This document shows, piece after piece, positions 1 through 8,088 of a stretch of DNA of 64,000 nucleotides. Position numbers and translations under genes: made by a program. The stretch lies in contig NZ_CP042906.1 of NCBI RefSeq assembly GCF_008728855.1, positions 5,113,001 through 5,177,000 of the forward strand. Reading direction: 5' to 3'. The number at the start of each line of letters is the position of its first letter. The stretch's first letter is position 1. Under the pieces are notes generated by a model, which saw nothing but the letters and a program-made list of their open reading frames with translations, had not been told where the DNA came from and did no database searches. The DNA comes from Hypericibacter terrae. GTDB taxonomy: Bacteria; Pseudomonadota; Alphaproteobacteria; Dongiales; Dongiaceae.

Positions 1-413
1 GCACCGAGATCGATGCGAGCCTGTTGCTCTGGCCCGAACTGGGCTTTATTCCGCCCAGGGATCCGCGCTTCCTCTCGACCTTCGACGTGATCGAGAAGCA
101 GCTCCGGCGGGGCACGCATATGATGCGCTATATCGCGCCGGACGATTTCGGTTCGCCCGAGAGCGCCTTTACCGTCTGCAGCTTCTGGTATGTGAATTCG
201 CTCGCGCGCGTCGGCCGCCCGGAAGAGGCGCGCGAGATCCTGGAGTCGCTGCTGGCCAGCCGGAATTCCTCGGGCTTCCTGTCCGAGGATGTGGCGCCCG
301 CCACCGGCGAGCTCTGGGGGAACATGCCGCAGACCTACTCGATGGTCGGTCTGATCGGCGCCTGCATGCGGCTCAGCAAGAGCTGGGAGGAGGGGTTTTG
401 GAACGGCTCGTAA
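1..413 (+). CDS. Glycoside hydrolase family 15 protein, 3' end only
   Basis: The open frame enters from the left edge (codons in frame from base 3) and stops at 411-413, so only about the last 136 residues are visible. The sequence resembles the C-terminal (alpha/alpha)6-barrel end of GH15 glucoamylase/trehalase-like enzymes: a segment with FTVCSFWYVNSLARVGR, a following ARxxLESLL helix, and ATGELWGNMPQTYSMVGLI near the end. GH15 enzymes hydrolyse alpha-glucosidic bonds, and those beside otsA are often trehalases or glucan hydrolases; the substrate here is inferred from context only. Its last 16 bases overlap the start of otsA, so translational coupling is likely. Confidence 0.85.
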   Translation, partial: TEIDASLLLWPELGFIPPRDPRFLSTFDVIEKQLRRGTHMMRYIAPDDFGSPESAFTVCSFWYVNSLARVGRPEEAREILESLLASRNSSGFLSEDVAPATGELWGNMPQTYSMVGLIGACMRLSKSWEEGFWNGS

Positions 414-1807
414 TCGTTTCGAACCGGGTCCCCCTGCCGCGACAGCGCGGGACCCAGGCGGGCGGCCTCGCCGTGGCGCTCCGCGACGTGTTCGGAAAGG
501 CCGAAGGGCTCTGGTTCGGATGGAGCGGCGAAGTCACCGACCAGACCAGCGGCGAACTGCGTTTCACGCGCGCGGGCCGAATGACCTACGCGGTCATGGA
601 TCTCGGACGTGAAGACTATGAGCGCTTCTATAACGGCTTCTCCAATGCCTGCCTCTGGCCGCTGCTGCATTACCGGCTTGGACTCTTGGATTTCCATCGG
701 GAAGATTATCACGGCTATATGGCGGTCAATCGCGCGATGGCGGCGGCACTGAAGCCATTGCTGCGGCCATGGGATCGCATCTGGGTCCATGACTATCATC
801 TGATTCCGTTGGGACAGGAGTTGCGAAAGCTCGGCGTCGAGAATCCGATCGGCTTTTTCCTGCACACGCCCTTCCCGCCGGCCGATCTGTTCGAGTCACT
901 GCCGGCGCATGAGAGCCTGGGTGAATGCTTCGCGAGCTACGATCTCGTCGGTCTGCAGACCGAGCGCGATCGGCGCTGCTTCCACGGCTTCGTGGTTCGC
1001 AGCCTGGGGGGCGAAGTTCGAGCCGACGGAAAGTTCGAGGTGTTTGGCCGGCACAGCCGAATGGGTGCTTTCGGCGTTGGGATCGACGCGGCCGCCTTTG
1101 CCGAACTCGCGGCGGAATCCGGAAGCGGCGACGAGACGGTCCGCCTCAAGGAAAGCCTGGCCGGCCGGCAGCTCGCGATCGGCGTCGATCGGCTCGATTT
1201 CAGCAAGGGCCTGCCGAGCCGATTTCGCGCCTATGGCCAATTGCTCGAGCGCTGGCCCGAGCACAGGTCGAAAGTCACCTATCTTCAGATCGCGCCGCAT
1301 TCGCGCGGCGAGATAGCGGCCTACCGGACGCTGCGCCGCGAGCTCGAGCAGATCGCGGGCCGCATCAACGGCAAGCACGCCGAGTTCGACTGGCAGCCGC
1401 TGCGCTATCTCAACAAGGCGCTGACGCGGCCCGTGCTGGCGGGGTTCTATCGCCTGAGCCGGATCGGGCTGGTGACGCCGCTGCGCGACGGCATGAACCT
1501 GGTGGCCAAGGAATATGTCGCGGCCCAGCCGCCCCAGGATCCCGGCGTGCTGATCCTGTCGCGCTTCGCGGGCGCCGCCGAGAGCCTGACAGCGGCGCTG
1601 CTGGTCAACCCGTTCGACGCGGATTCCATGGCGGATGCGATGCATGCCGCCCTCGTCATGCCGTTCGAGGAGCGGCACGCGCGCTGGCAGGCGATGATGC
1701 AGCAGCTCAAGGCCGACGGGGCCGCCTGGTGGGCCCACCGCTTCCTGGCGACGCTCGACGCCGCGAGCCGCGACGCGCATCCCCTGTCGCCGACCGGCAC
1801 CCAGTAG
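398..1807 (+). CDS. otsA: Alpha,alpha-trehalose-phosphate synthase (GT20)
   Basis: This 469-residue protein has the usual length of bacterial OtsA, which joins UDP-glucose and glucose-6-phosphate into trehalose-6-phosphate in the cytoplasm. Visible GT20 motifs are SNRVP at residues 8-12, GGLAVAL at 22-28, WFGWSG at 39-44, HDYHL at 131-135, LHTPFP near 155, the phosphate/UDP-binding R265 and K270 in GVDRLDFSKG, and RDGMNLVAKEY near 363. The start is a TTG inside the end of the GH15 gene, preceded by a GGAGGAGGGG ribosome-binding site. No otsB phosphatase lies downstream in this window. Trehalose serves as a compatible solute. Confidence 0.95.
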   Translation: MERLVIVSNRVPLPRQRGTQAGGLAVALRDVFGKAEGLWFGWSGEVTDQTSGELRFTRAGRMTYAVMDLGREDYERFYNGFSNACLWPLLHYRLGLLDFHREDYHGYMAVNRAMAAALKPLLRPWDRIWVHDYHLIPLGQELRKLGVENPIGFFLHTPFPPADLFESLPAHESLGECFASYDLVGLQTERDRRCFHGFVVRSLGGEVRADGKFEVFGRHSRMGAFGVGIDAAAFAELAAESGSGDETVRLKESLAGRQLAIGVDRLDFSKGLPSRFRAYGQLLERWPEHRSKVTYLQIAPHSRGEIAAYRTLRRELEQIAGRINGKHAEFDWQPLRYLNKALTRPVLAGFYRLSRIGLVTPLRDGMNLVAKEYVAAQPPQDPGVLILSRFAGAAESLTAALLVNPFDADSMADAMHAALVMPFEERHARWQAMMQQLKADGAAWWAHRFLATLDAASRDAHPLSPTGTQ

Positions 1808-1831
1808 CGCCCGCGAAGCCGGCGCCTTCGT

Positions 1832-2449
1832 CTAGGCCGGGACCCTCATGCCGCGCTGGAGGGCCGGCCGCGCCGCCATCGCTGCCGCCCAACGTTTCAG
1901 GTTCGGCAGCTTGCCACCCTCATGCAGCAGCGGCGCCCGGTAATTGTAGGTCGGATAGAGCGCGAAATCCGCGATCGAGACCTCGCCCGCCAGATAATCG
2001 TTCAACCCCAGCAGGCGATCGGCTTCCTTGAAATGCAACAGCAGTGTGTTGCGGATGAAGTCGGCATTCTTCGCCGAGCGATCCGGCACCCGCTCCTCGG
2101 TCACGAAGAGCGCGCCGCTCCAGGGCGAGCAATCGGACATCGCGGCCATGAAGGCCTGGAGCACCAGTGGCCGCCGCGCCGGATCGGCAGGGAGGAACTT
2201 TCCGCTCGTAATGGCGCAATGAAGAACGATGGCGCCGCTCTGCGCGATCGTCAGCGGCTTGCCGCCGGGGCCTTGCGGATCGACCAGGACCGGCACCTGC
2301 CCGCGCGGGTTGAGCGCCAGGAAGGCAGCCGAACGCTGCTCGCCCTGCTGCAGATCGACCTTATGGGCCCGATAGGGGATGGCGCATTCCTCGAGGATGA
2401 TCGAGGCGCGCTGACCGTTCGTGGTGGCGGCGGTATAGAGCTCGATCAT
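1832..2449 (-). CDS. Glutathione S-transferase family protein
   Basis: This 205-residue protein has a thioredoxin-like N-terminal domain (MIELYTAATTNGQRASIILEE) and an all-alpha C-terminal domain. The cis-proline segment NPRGQVPVL is near residues 47-55 and the glutathione-binding IAQSGAI near 68-74; this is the YfcG/Ure2-like pattern. The ATG at 2449 follows GGGGGAAG and matches the conserved N-terminus; an upstream in-frame extension is not homologous. It is convergent with otsA (24 bp between stops). The substrate is unknown. Confidence 0.85.
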   Translation of the reverse strand: MIELYTAATTNGQRASIILEECAIPYRAHKVDLQQGEQRSAAFLALNPRGQVPVLVDPQGPGGKPLTIAQSGAIVLHCAITSGKFLPADPARRPLVLQAFMAAMSDCSPWSGALFVTEERVPDRSAKNADFIRNTLLLHFKEADRLLGLNDYLAGEVSIADFALYPTYNYRAPLLHEGGKLPNLKRWAAAMAARPALQRGMRVPA

Positions 2450-2656
2450 GACGCTTCCCCCGTGGCCGGCGAGAGCAAGACCACAGCACAGCGCCTGCGT
2501 CATGCCAAGGGGATGAGCCACCCTGCCAACCAGAGGGACGCCGCGCCGGGATCGAACGCGGCGGGGAAGGGCCGCGGGGCCGTCTTGCGGGCAACGGGAT
2601 CGAGGGTTGTGTCGGCACCGGGGGACATCCCGGCGCCGTCATTCATGGCGTCCCGG

Positions 2657-3175
2657 TCACTGCAGCCAAGGTCGCTGGGCATTGTCGTTCACCGCCATGA
2701 CCGCGACCCGGCTGGCCTCGCGCGCCGGCAGGAAGAGGTCGTTGTCCGCCATCCGCGCGCTCAGGACGCGCGAGGCCGAAAGCAGCGCGGCGATCCGGTT
2801 GGAGCCGGTGAGCGCGAAGGCGGCCGCGCGCGATCCCTCATTGTCGGCGGCCTGCGCCGAGGCCAGCAGCCCCAGGATCACCATCTCGTCACGACCCACG
2901 CAGGGACAGCAGGGATGATGAAAATGCAGCACGCGCTGCGTCTGCCCGTGCAGCGCCTCGACGAAGCGCACGAACTCCTGCAGCGCGCGCTCGGACTCCC
3001 GGCTGCCGAAGCGGCGCGCGAACTCGCGCAGGATGTAGCCCTTGAGCGAGAGCGGCGCGATCCAGCAACGGAAGGCCCAGACCATCAACCGCTCGGGCAG
3101 CTCCAATTCCGAGAGCAGCGCGGGTCCGCCGCCGAATTCACCGATGCCTGCCGGTCCGCCTGCCGAAGCACTCAT
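2657..3175 (-). CDS. Conserved hypothetical protein with a His/Cys-rich motif
   Basis: The protein has 172 residues and no signal peptide or clear membrane segment. I do not recognise the family. A helical middle region (residues about 25-80, with FRCWIAPLSLKG and REFARRFG) is followed by H84-F-H86-H87-P-C89-C90-P-C92-V-G-R-D-E, a cluster of three His and three Cys that could bind a metal. The ATG at 3175 is chosen because CGGAGGAAG lies just upstream; a longer frame to 3250 would run through the operator-like palindrome. That palindrome 48 bp upstream suggests metal-responsive control, and a role in metal or iron metabolism is therefore a guess from context. Confidence 0.65.
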   Translation of the reverse strand: MSASAGGPAGIGEFGGGPALLSELELPERLMVWAFRCWIAPLSLKGYILREFARRFGSRESERALQEFVRFVEALHGQTQRVLHFHHPCCPCVGRDEMVILGLLASAQAADNEGSRAAAFALTGSNRIAALLSASRVLSARMADNDLFLPAREASRVAVMAVNDNAQRPWLQ

Positions 3176-3222
3176 GCCGCTCACTTCCTCCGGGCTGTCG
3201 ATCTCAAGAGAGCGGAGGCTAT

Positions 3223-3249
3223 TGCAAATGCAAATGATTTGCAATTGCA
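3223..3249. promoter_or_regulatory. 27-bp Fur/Mur-like palindrome
   Basis: The core 3229-3243 reads TGCAAATGATTTGCA, two perfect 7-bp arms around one central base. The symmetry extends outward to TGCAA/TTGCA at both ends, with a single mismatched pair (3228/3244). AT-rich sequence follows to about 3262, unlike the GC-rich surroundings. TGCAAAT arms are typical of Fur/Mur-type boxes in alphaproteobacteria. It can only serve the leftward gene starting at 3175, because the gene on its right ends here. Confidence 0.55.
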
Positions 3250-3291
3250 TATATAAATGATTGGAGATGAACGTATTTTCAGGGCATCAGA

Positions 3292-5802
3292 TCAGTGCGG
3301 GCTGCCGGGCCGCTTGGCCCGCGCGGTTGGCGGTGCCGTCAGCGGGTCCTCGGGCCAGGGATGCTTCGGGTAGCGCCCGCGCATCTCCGAGCGCACCGCC
3401 TTGTAGGAGCCGCGCCAGAAGCCCGGCAGATCGCGCGTCACCTGGACCGGACGTCCCGCGGGCGAAAGCAGCGCCAGCGTGATCGGCACACGACCTTCGG
3501 CCAGACTCGGATGCTGCGCCAGGCCGAACAGCTCCTGCAACTTGACCGAGAGCGTCGGTCCGCCATCGGCACTGTAATCGATCGCCGCCTCGCGGCCTGT
3601 CGGCAGCACGAGATGAGTGGGGGCCGCGCGCGGCAGCCGCCGGCGCTGGTCCGCCGTCAGCATCGCATCGAGCGCGTGGCTCAGATCCTGGGCCTCCATG
3701 TCCGAGAGCCGGCGCTTGCCGGCGAGGAAGGGACCGAGCCATTCCGCGAGATGGTCCTGCAGCCACGCGTCGCTCATATTCGGCCAGCCATTCCCGCTGT
3801 CCTGGGCCGGCTCGGCGTGGCGCATGAAGCCGACGCGGGCGCGGAACTGCCGGTGGTGATCGCTCCAGGGCAGCGACTCAAGCCCGAGCCCGCGCAAGCC
3901 GTCGATCAGCGCTCTCGCCACGGCCTCCGCCTCGGGCCGGTCGAGCCTGGACTCGCCCAGAACGATCTGGCCGAAGCAGCGCAGCTTTCGGGCCTTCACG
4001 CCGCGCGTCGCCGGATCGAAGGCGATCTCTTCCGTCTCCTCGATATGGGCCGCGAAATCGCTTTCGATCTCGGCTTCCGTGATCGCGGCCGCGAGCAGGA
4101 TGCGTGCGGAGGCCGCCTCGCCCGCGATCTCGGCCACGGCGAGATTAGGTTCCTGCCCCAGCGAGTCCGCGGCCTCGAGGCGACCGCCGCGGCCATTGGC
4201 CAGCAGATATTCGCCGCGCTTGCCGGGCCGCGCCTGGGCCACGCGGTCGGGATAGGCGAGCGCCAGGATCGCGCCGGTGCGCGACAGATCGCGCGCCGTT
4301 TCCCCGGCCGCGCGCTTTCCTTCCGGCGCCGCGAGGCGCTCCCAATTCTCCGCGAGCCGGCGCGCATCGCGCGCGCGGGGACTGCGGTCATTGCCGAAAA
4401 GCGAGAGCCGGTGGCGCAGATCGCTGTCATTGCCGCCGAGACCCCGCTCGGTCAGCAGCAGCGCGATCTCGGCGCCGAGCGCGCCTTCGCCGCGTTCGGC
4501 CGCGGCCCGCAGCATATGGGCGAGGCGCGGCGGCAAGGGCAGGCGCGCCAGCGCCCTTCCATGCGGGGTAATCCGCCCCTGCGGATCCAGCGCGTCGAGG
4601 CCGACGAGCAGCTCGCGCGCGGCCGAGAACCCCGCCTTGGGCGGCGGATCGAGCCAGGCGAGATCGCCCGGATCGGCCGCGCCCCACTCCGCCAGCGCCA
4701 GGGCCAGCGCCGCCAGGTCGGTCTCGAGAATCTCCGGTCGCGCGAAGGGTTCGAGGGCGCGGGTCTCGGCTTCGTCCCAGAGGCGATAGCAGACGCCGGC
4801 CTCGGTTCGCCCGGCCCGGCCGCGGCGCTGGTCGGCGGCGGCGCGCGAGACGCGTACGGTGGCGAGCTCGGTCATGCCCTTGGCCGGGTCGTAGCGCGGC
4901 ACGCGCGCGAGGCCGGAATCGATTACCACCCGCACGCCTTCGATGGTGAGGCTGGTCTCGGCGATCGAGGTCGCGAGCACGATCTTGCGCTTGCCCTTGG
5001 CCGCGGGCGCGATGGCGAGATCCTGCTCGCCGCCTTCCATCGCCCCGAACAGCGGCGCCAGGATCACGTCGGCGTCGGCGATGCTTTCCGTCAGCAGCCG
5101 CTCGACGCGCCGGATTTCACGCGCGCCGGGGAGGAAGACGAGGAGGCTGCCGCTCTCGGCACGCAGCGCCTGCAGCACCGCATCCGCCACCTGCGGCTCG
5201 ATCGGCCGGCGCGGCTCGCGACCGAGATAATGAGTCTCGATCTCGAAGAGCCGGCCCTCGCTGCGGATCAGGGGCGCGTCGCCGCGCTCGCCGCCGAGCA
5301 GCTTCGCCACCCGGGCGCCGTCGAGCGTCGCCGACATGGCGAGGAGCCGCAGGTCGTCGCGCAGATGGCGCTGGGCGTCGAGCGCCAGCGCCATGCCGAG
5401 ATCGGCATCGAGGCTGCGCTCATGGAATTCGTCGAACAGCACCGCCGCCACGCCCTCGAGGCCCGGGTCGGACAGGATGCGCCGCGCGAACAAGCCTTCC
5501 GTCAGGAACTCGATGCGCGTGCGCGGACCCACCGCCGCCTGCAGCCTCACGCGGAACCCCACCGTGTCGCCGACGGATTCCCCGCGCTCCTGCGCGATGC
5601 GCCTCGCGGCCGCGCGCGCGGCCAGCCGGCGCGGCTCCAGCACCAGGATCTTGCCACCCTGGGCCCAGGGCTCGTCGAGCAGCGCCGGGGGCACGCGCGT
5701 GGTCTTGCCGGCGCCGGGCGGCGCCACCAGCACCGCATTGGGTGAGCGCGCGAGCGTCTGCTTGAGTTCCGGCAGTATGTCGTCGACCGGCAGCTTGATC
5801 AT
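3292..5802 (-). CDS. hrpB: ATP-dependent helicase HrpB (DEAH box)
   Basis: This 836-residue protein is the usual length for HrpB. Motif I is APPGAGKTT with K33, motif II is DEFH at 124-127, motif III is SAT, and motif VI is QRRGRAGRTEAGVCYRLW. A helicase-associated region and the HrpB-specific C-terminal domain (LPTGREAAIDYSADGGPTLSVKLQELFG, ending in HPWPEDP) follow. HrpB proteins are SF2 RNA-helicase-like enzymes of poorly defined role. The ATG at 5802 lies 10 nt after the stop of the AraC gene, so the two are probably co-transcribed; the frame is open to 5916 but the extension overlaps araC and is not homologous. Confidence 0.93.
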   Translation of the reverse strand: MIKLPVDDILPELKQTLARSPNAVLVAPPGAGKTTRVPPALLDEPWAQGGKILVLEPRRLAARAAARRIAQERGESVGDTVGFRVRLQAAVGPRTRIEFLTEGLFARRILSDPGLEGVAAVLFDEFHERSLDADLGMALALDAQRHLRDDLRLLAMSATLDGARVAKLLGGERGDAPLIRSEGRLFEIETHYLGREPRRPIEPQVADAVLQALRAESGSLLVFLPGAREIRRVERLLTESIADADVILAPLFGAMEGGEQDLAIAPAAKGKRKIVLATSIAETSLTIEGVRVVIDSGLARVPRYDPAKGMTELATVRVSRAAADQRRGRAGRTEAGVCYRLWDEAETRALEPFARPEILETDLAALALALAEWGAADPGDLAWLDPPPKAGFSAARELLVGLDALDPQGRITPHGRALARLPLPPRLAHMLRAAAERGEGALGAEIALLLTERGLGGNDSDLRHRLSLFGNDRSPRARDARRLAENWERLAAPEGKRAAGETARDLSRTGAILALAYPDRVAQARPGKRGEYLLANGRGGRLEAADSLGQEPNLAVAEIAGEAASARILLAAAITEAEIESDFAAHIEETEEIAFDPATRGVKARKLRCFGQIVLGESRLDRPEAEAVARALIDGLRGLGLESLPWSDHHRQFRARVGFMRHAEPAQDSGNGWPNMSDAWLQDHLAEWLGPFLAGKRRLSDMEAQDLSHALDAMLTADQRRRLPRAAPTHLVLPTGREAAIDYSADGGPTLSVKLQELFGLAQHPSLAEGRVPITLALLSPAGRPVQVTRDLPGFWRGSYKAVRSEMRGRYPKHPWPEDPLTAPPTARAKRPGSPH

Positions 5803-5812
5803 GAGGGCGATG

Positions 5813-6619
5813 TCATCGCGGCTGGTCGAAATAGCGGCTGGGCGTGACACCCAGGCTGCGCCGGAACATGGCGGTGAAGGCGCTCGGGCTTTCATAGCCC
5901 AGGTCGAGCGCCACATTCGTCACCGGTTCGCCGGTCCCCAGCCGCGCGAGCGCCTCGATCAGCCGCGCCTGCTGGCGCCAGGCGCCGAAGCTCATGCCGG
6001 TCTCGCGCTGGAACAGCCGCGCCAGGGTGCGTCCGCTGGCGCCCGCGCTGCGGCCCCATGCCTCGAGCGCGCGGCCATCCTCGGGATGGCGCAGCAGCCT
6101 CTCGCAGATCTTCGCCAGCCGCGGTTCGGCCGGCATCGGCAGATGGAGCGGCAGCGCCGGCAGGACGCGGATCTCGTCGAGGATGAGCGCGATCAGACGG
6201 CCGGCGGCGCCCGCGATGTCGTAGAGTCGCGGCAGCTCCATCGCGCGCAGGATCATCTCGCGCAGCAAGGGCGACACCGACAGCACGCAGCATTGCCGCA
6301 GCATCGAGGCCGCCGCCGCGGGCTCGACATAGAGCGTGCGCATCGAGACGGGGCCCGTCATGCGGATCGCGTGATCGGTCGCCGGCGGAACCCAGAGGGC
6401 GCGATGGGGCGGCACCACCCAGGACCCGCCCGGTGTCGTCACCGTCATCACGCCCGTGACGGCGTGAAGCAGTTGTGCGCGGCGATGGCGGTGCGAGGGC
6501 ACCACCTCGCCTGCGTCATAGGAGTCCGCCCAGGCGACGACATCGCGCGGTGTGTCGTCGAGCAGATCGGGGTCCAGGTAGGCCCGCCGTTTTGTCCGTT
6601 TCTCGATAATGACTGACAT
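5813..6619 (-). CDS. AraC-family transcriptional regulator with cupin N-terminus
   Basis: The 268-residue protein has an N-terminal cupin-like sensor domain (residues about 25-110, with SHRHRRAQLLHAVTGVMTV) and a C-terminal pair of helix-turn-helix motifs (about 170-265, with SGRTLARLFQRETGMSFGAWRQQARL and GYESPSAFTAMFRRSLGVTPSRYF). It is divergent from an MFS transporter gene, 83 bp away from that gene's chosen start, and this is the usual layout for a regulator controlling an adjacent exporter. It probably heads a two-gene unit with hrpB. The ligand is unknown. Confidence 0.9.
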   Translation of the reverse strand: MSVIIEKRTKRRAYLDPDLLDDTPRDVVAWADSYDAGEVVPSHRHRRAQLLHAVTGVMTVTTPGGSWVVPPHRALWVPPATDHAIRMTGPVSMRTLYVEPAAAASMLRQCCVLSVSPLLREMILRAMELPRLYDIAGAAGRLIALILDEIRVLPALPLHLPMPAEPRLAKICERLLRHPEDGRALEAWGRSAGASGRTLARLFQRETGMSFGAWRQQARLIEALARLGTGEPVTNVALDLGYESPSAFTAMFRRSLGVTPSRYFDQPR

Positions 6620-6702
6620 GATAGCGAGGGTAAGACAGACGGCCGGCGCCTACAATGCCCGTCCTGTCGATCCTGCCTCGCCTCGGGAGTTCCCCAGCCG
6701 TC

Positions 6703-7872
6703 ATGCGCCGCCCAGATCCGACCATCGGCTTCATCAATCTGGGCCACGTGTTGGTCCATCTCTTCATGCTGATCTTCCCGACCGCCGTGTTGGCGCTGGA
6801 GCGGGACTGGAACACGCCTTACAGCCAGCTGCTCAGCCTCGCGCTGGGCGGACTCATCGCCTATGGCGGCGGCTCGCTGCCGGCCGGCTGGCTCGGCGAC
6901 CGCTGGAGCCGGCGCGGCATGATGGTGATCTTCTTCTTCGGCACGGGGCTCGCCGCCATCGCGACCGGCTTCGCGCAGGGCCCGACCGGCATCTTCGTCG
7001 GCCTCACCGCCATCGGCCTGTTCGCCTCGATCTATCACCCGGTCGGGATCGCGCTTCTGGTGCGCAACCAGGCGAAGCTCGGAAAGACGCTCGGCATCAA
7101 TGGCGTCTTCGGCAATTTCGGAATCGCCAGCGCCGCCCTGATCACCGGCGCGCTCTGCGATGGGGTCGGCTGGCGCGCGGCCTTCTTCGTGCCGGGCGCC
7201 GTCGCCGTCATCGCCGGCCTCTTCTTCCTCATGACGGTGCGCGCGACCGTGGAAGCGCCGCTGACCGAGACCCGGACGGCCGGCGCCCTGCCGCGCAGCC
7301 TGCTGCTGCGGGTCGGGCTGGTGCTGTTCGTCGCCACCATCTGCGACAGCGTCATCTTCAACGCCACCACCATCGCCATGCCGAAGGTGTTCTCCGAGCA
7401 TCTGGCGGCCTTCACCGAATCGACGCTGGGCATCGGTGCGCTCCTCTCGATCGTCTATGTCCTGGCGGCGATGGCCCAGCTCCTGGTGGGACAGCTGATC
7501 GACCGGCACGGGGTGGGCCGCATGTTCCTGCCGGTGGCGGCGCTGCAGGTGCCGCTGCTGATCGTCGCCGCCATGAGCCCCGGCATCTTCATCCTGCCGA
7601 TCGCGGTCGCGCTGATGTTCTCGGTCTTCGGCCTGATCCCGATCCTCGACGCGATGGTGGCGGTCATCGTCGACGAGCGCTGGCGCGCCCGGGTCTATGC
7701 CGTGAGCTATGTGCTCTCCTTCGGTGCGAGCCCCTTGGCGGTGCCCCTGATCGCCTACACGCATGACGCGGCGAATGGGTTCTCGAGCCTGTTCCTGGCG
7801 CTGGCGGTGATCGGCATGGGCACGGTGGCGTCGGCCTTGTTTTTGCCGCAGAGAGCGCTCATGCGGGCCTGA
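6703..7872 (+). CDS. MFS transporter, fosmidomycin-resistance-like
   Basis: This 389-residue protein has about 12 hydrophobic segments. The N-terminal IGFINLGHVLVHLFMLIFPTAVLAL resembles Fsr-type exporters, and the A-motif GWLGDRWSRRGMM follows helix 2. An in-frame ATG at 6655 would add 16 non-hydrophobic residues; 6703 is preferred because GGGAG lies upstream and the family starts close to this point. It probably exports a drug or metabolite and is likely controlled by the divergent AraC regulator. Confidence 0.85.
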   Translation: MRRPDPTIGFINLGHVLVHLFMLIFPTAVLALERDWNTPYSQLLSLALGGLIAYGGGSLPAGWLGDRWSRRGMMVIFFFGTGLAAIATGFAQGPTGIFVGLTAIGLFASIYHPVGIALLVRNQAKLGKTLGINGVFGNFGIASAALITGALCDGVGWRAAFFVPGAVAVIAGLFFLMTVRATVEAPLTETRTAGALPRSLLLRVGLVLFVATICDSVIFNATTIAMPKVFSEHLAAFTESTLGIGALLSIVYVLAAMAQLLVGQLIDRHGVGRMFLPVAALQVPLLIVAAMSPGIFILPIAVALMFSVFGLIPILDAMVAVIVDERWRARVYAVSYVLSFGASPLAVPLIAYTHDAANGFSSLFLALAVIGMGTVASALFLPQRALMRA

Positions 7873-7951
7873 GCGCAACAGCCGAAATGTCCCAAATTCC
7901 CGAGGCCAGGACTGGCATTGCAGGGGCCGATCCGCCATCTTGCTTGTCATG

Positions 7952-7964
7952 GATGGCAGCCATC
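7952..7964. promoter_or_regulatory. GATGGC-A-GCCATC palindrome upstream of the DHA2 transporter
   Basis: Two perfect 6-bp arms around one base lie in the 216-bp gap before the MFS gene at 8089. No regulator gene is adjacent, so a function as an operator is only a possibility. The rest of this gap shows no clear promoter boxes. Confidence 0.25.
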
Positions 7965-8088
7965 TGAAATTGGCGCAACTGAGGGGCGTTCGTCGCCTTA
8001 TGGTCGATGACGGATGCATCGTTCGCGCGTCCTCTCGCCCCGGCGCCGCTCTCTTCCGGCGGCTCTCCTCCGACTTGAATTCCGGTTC

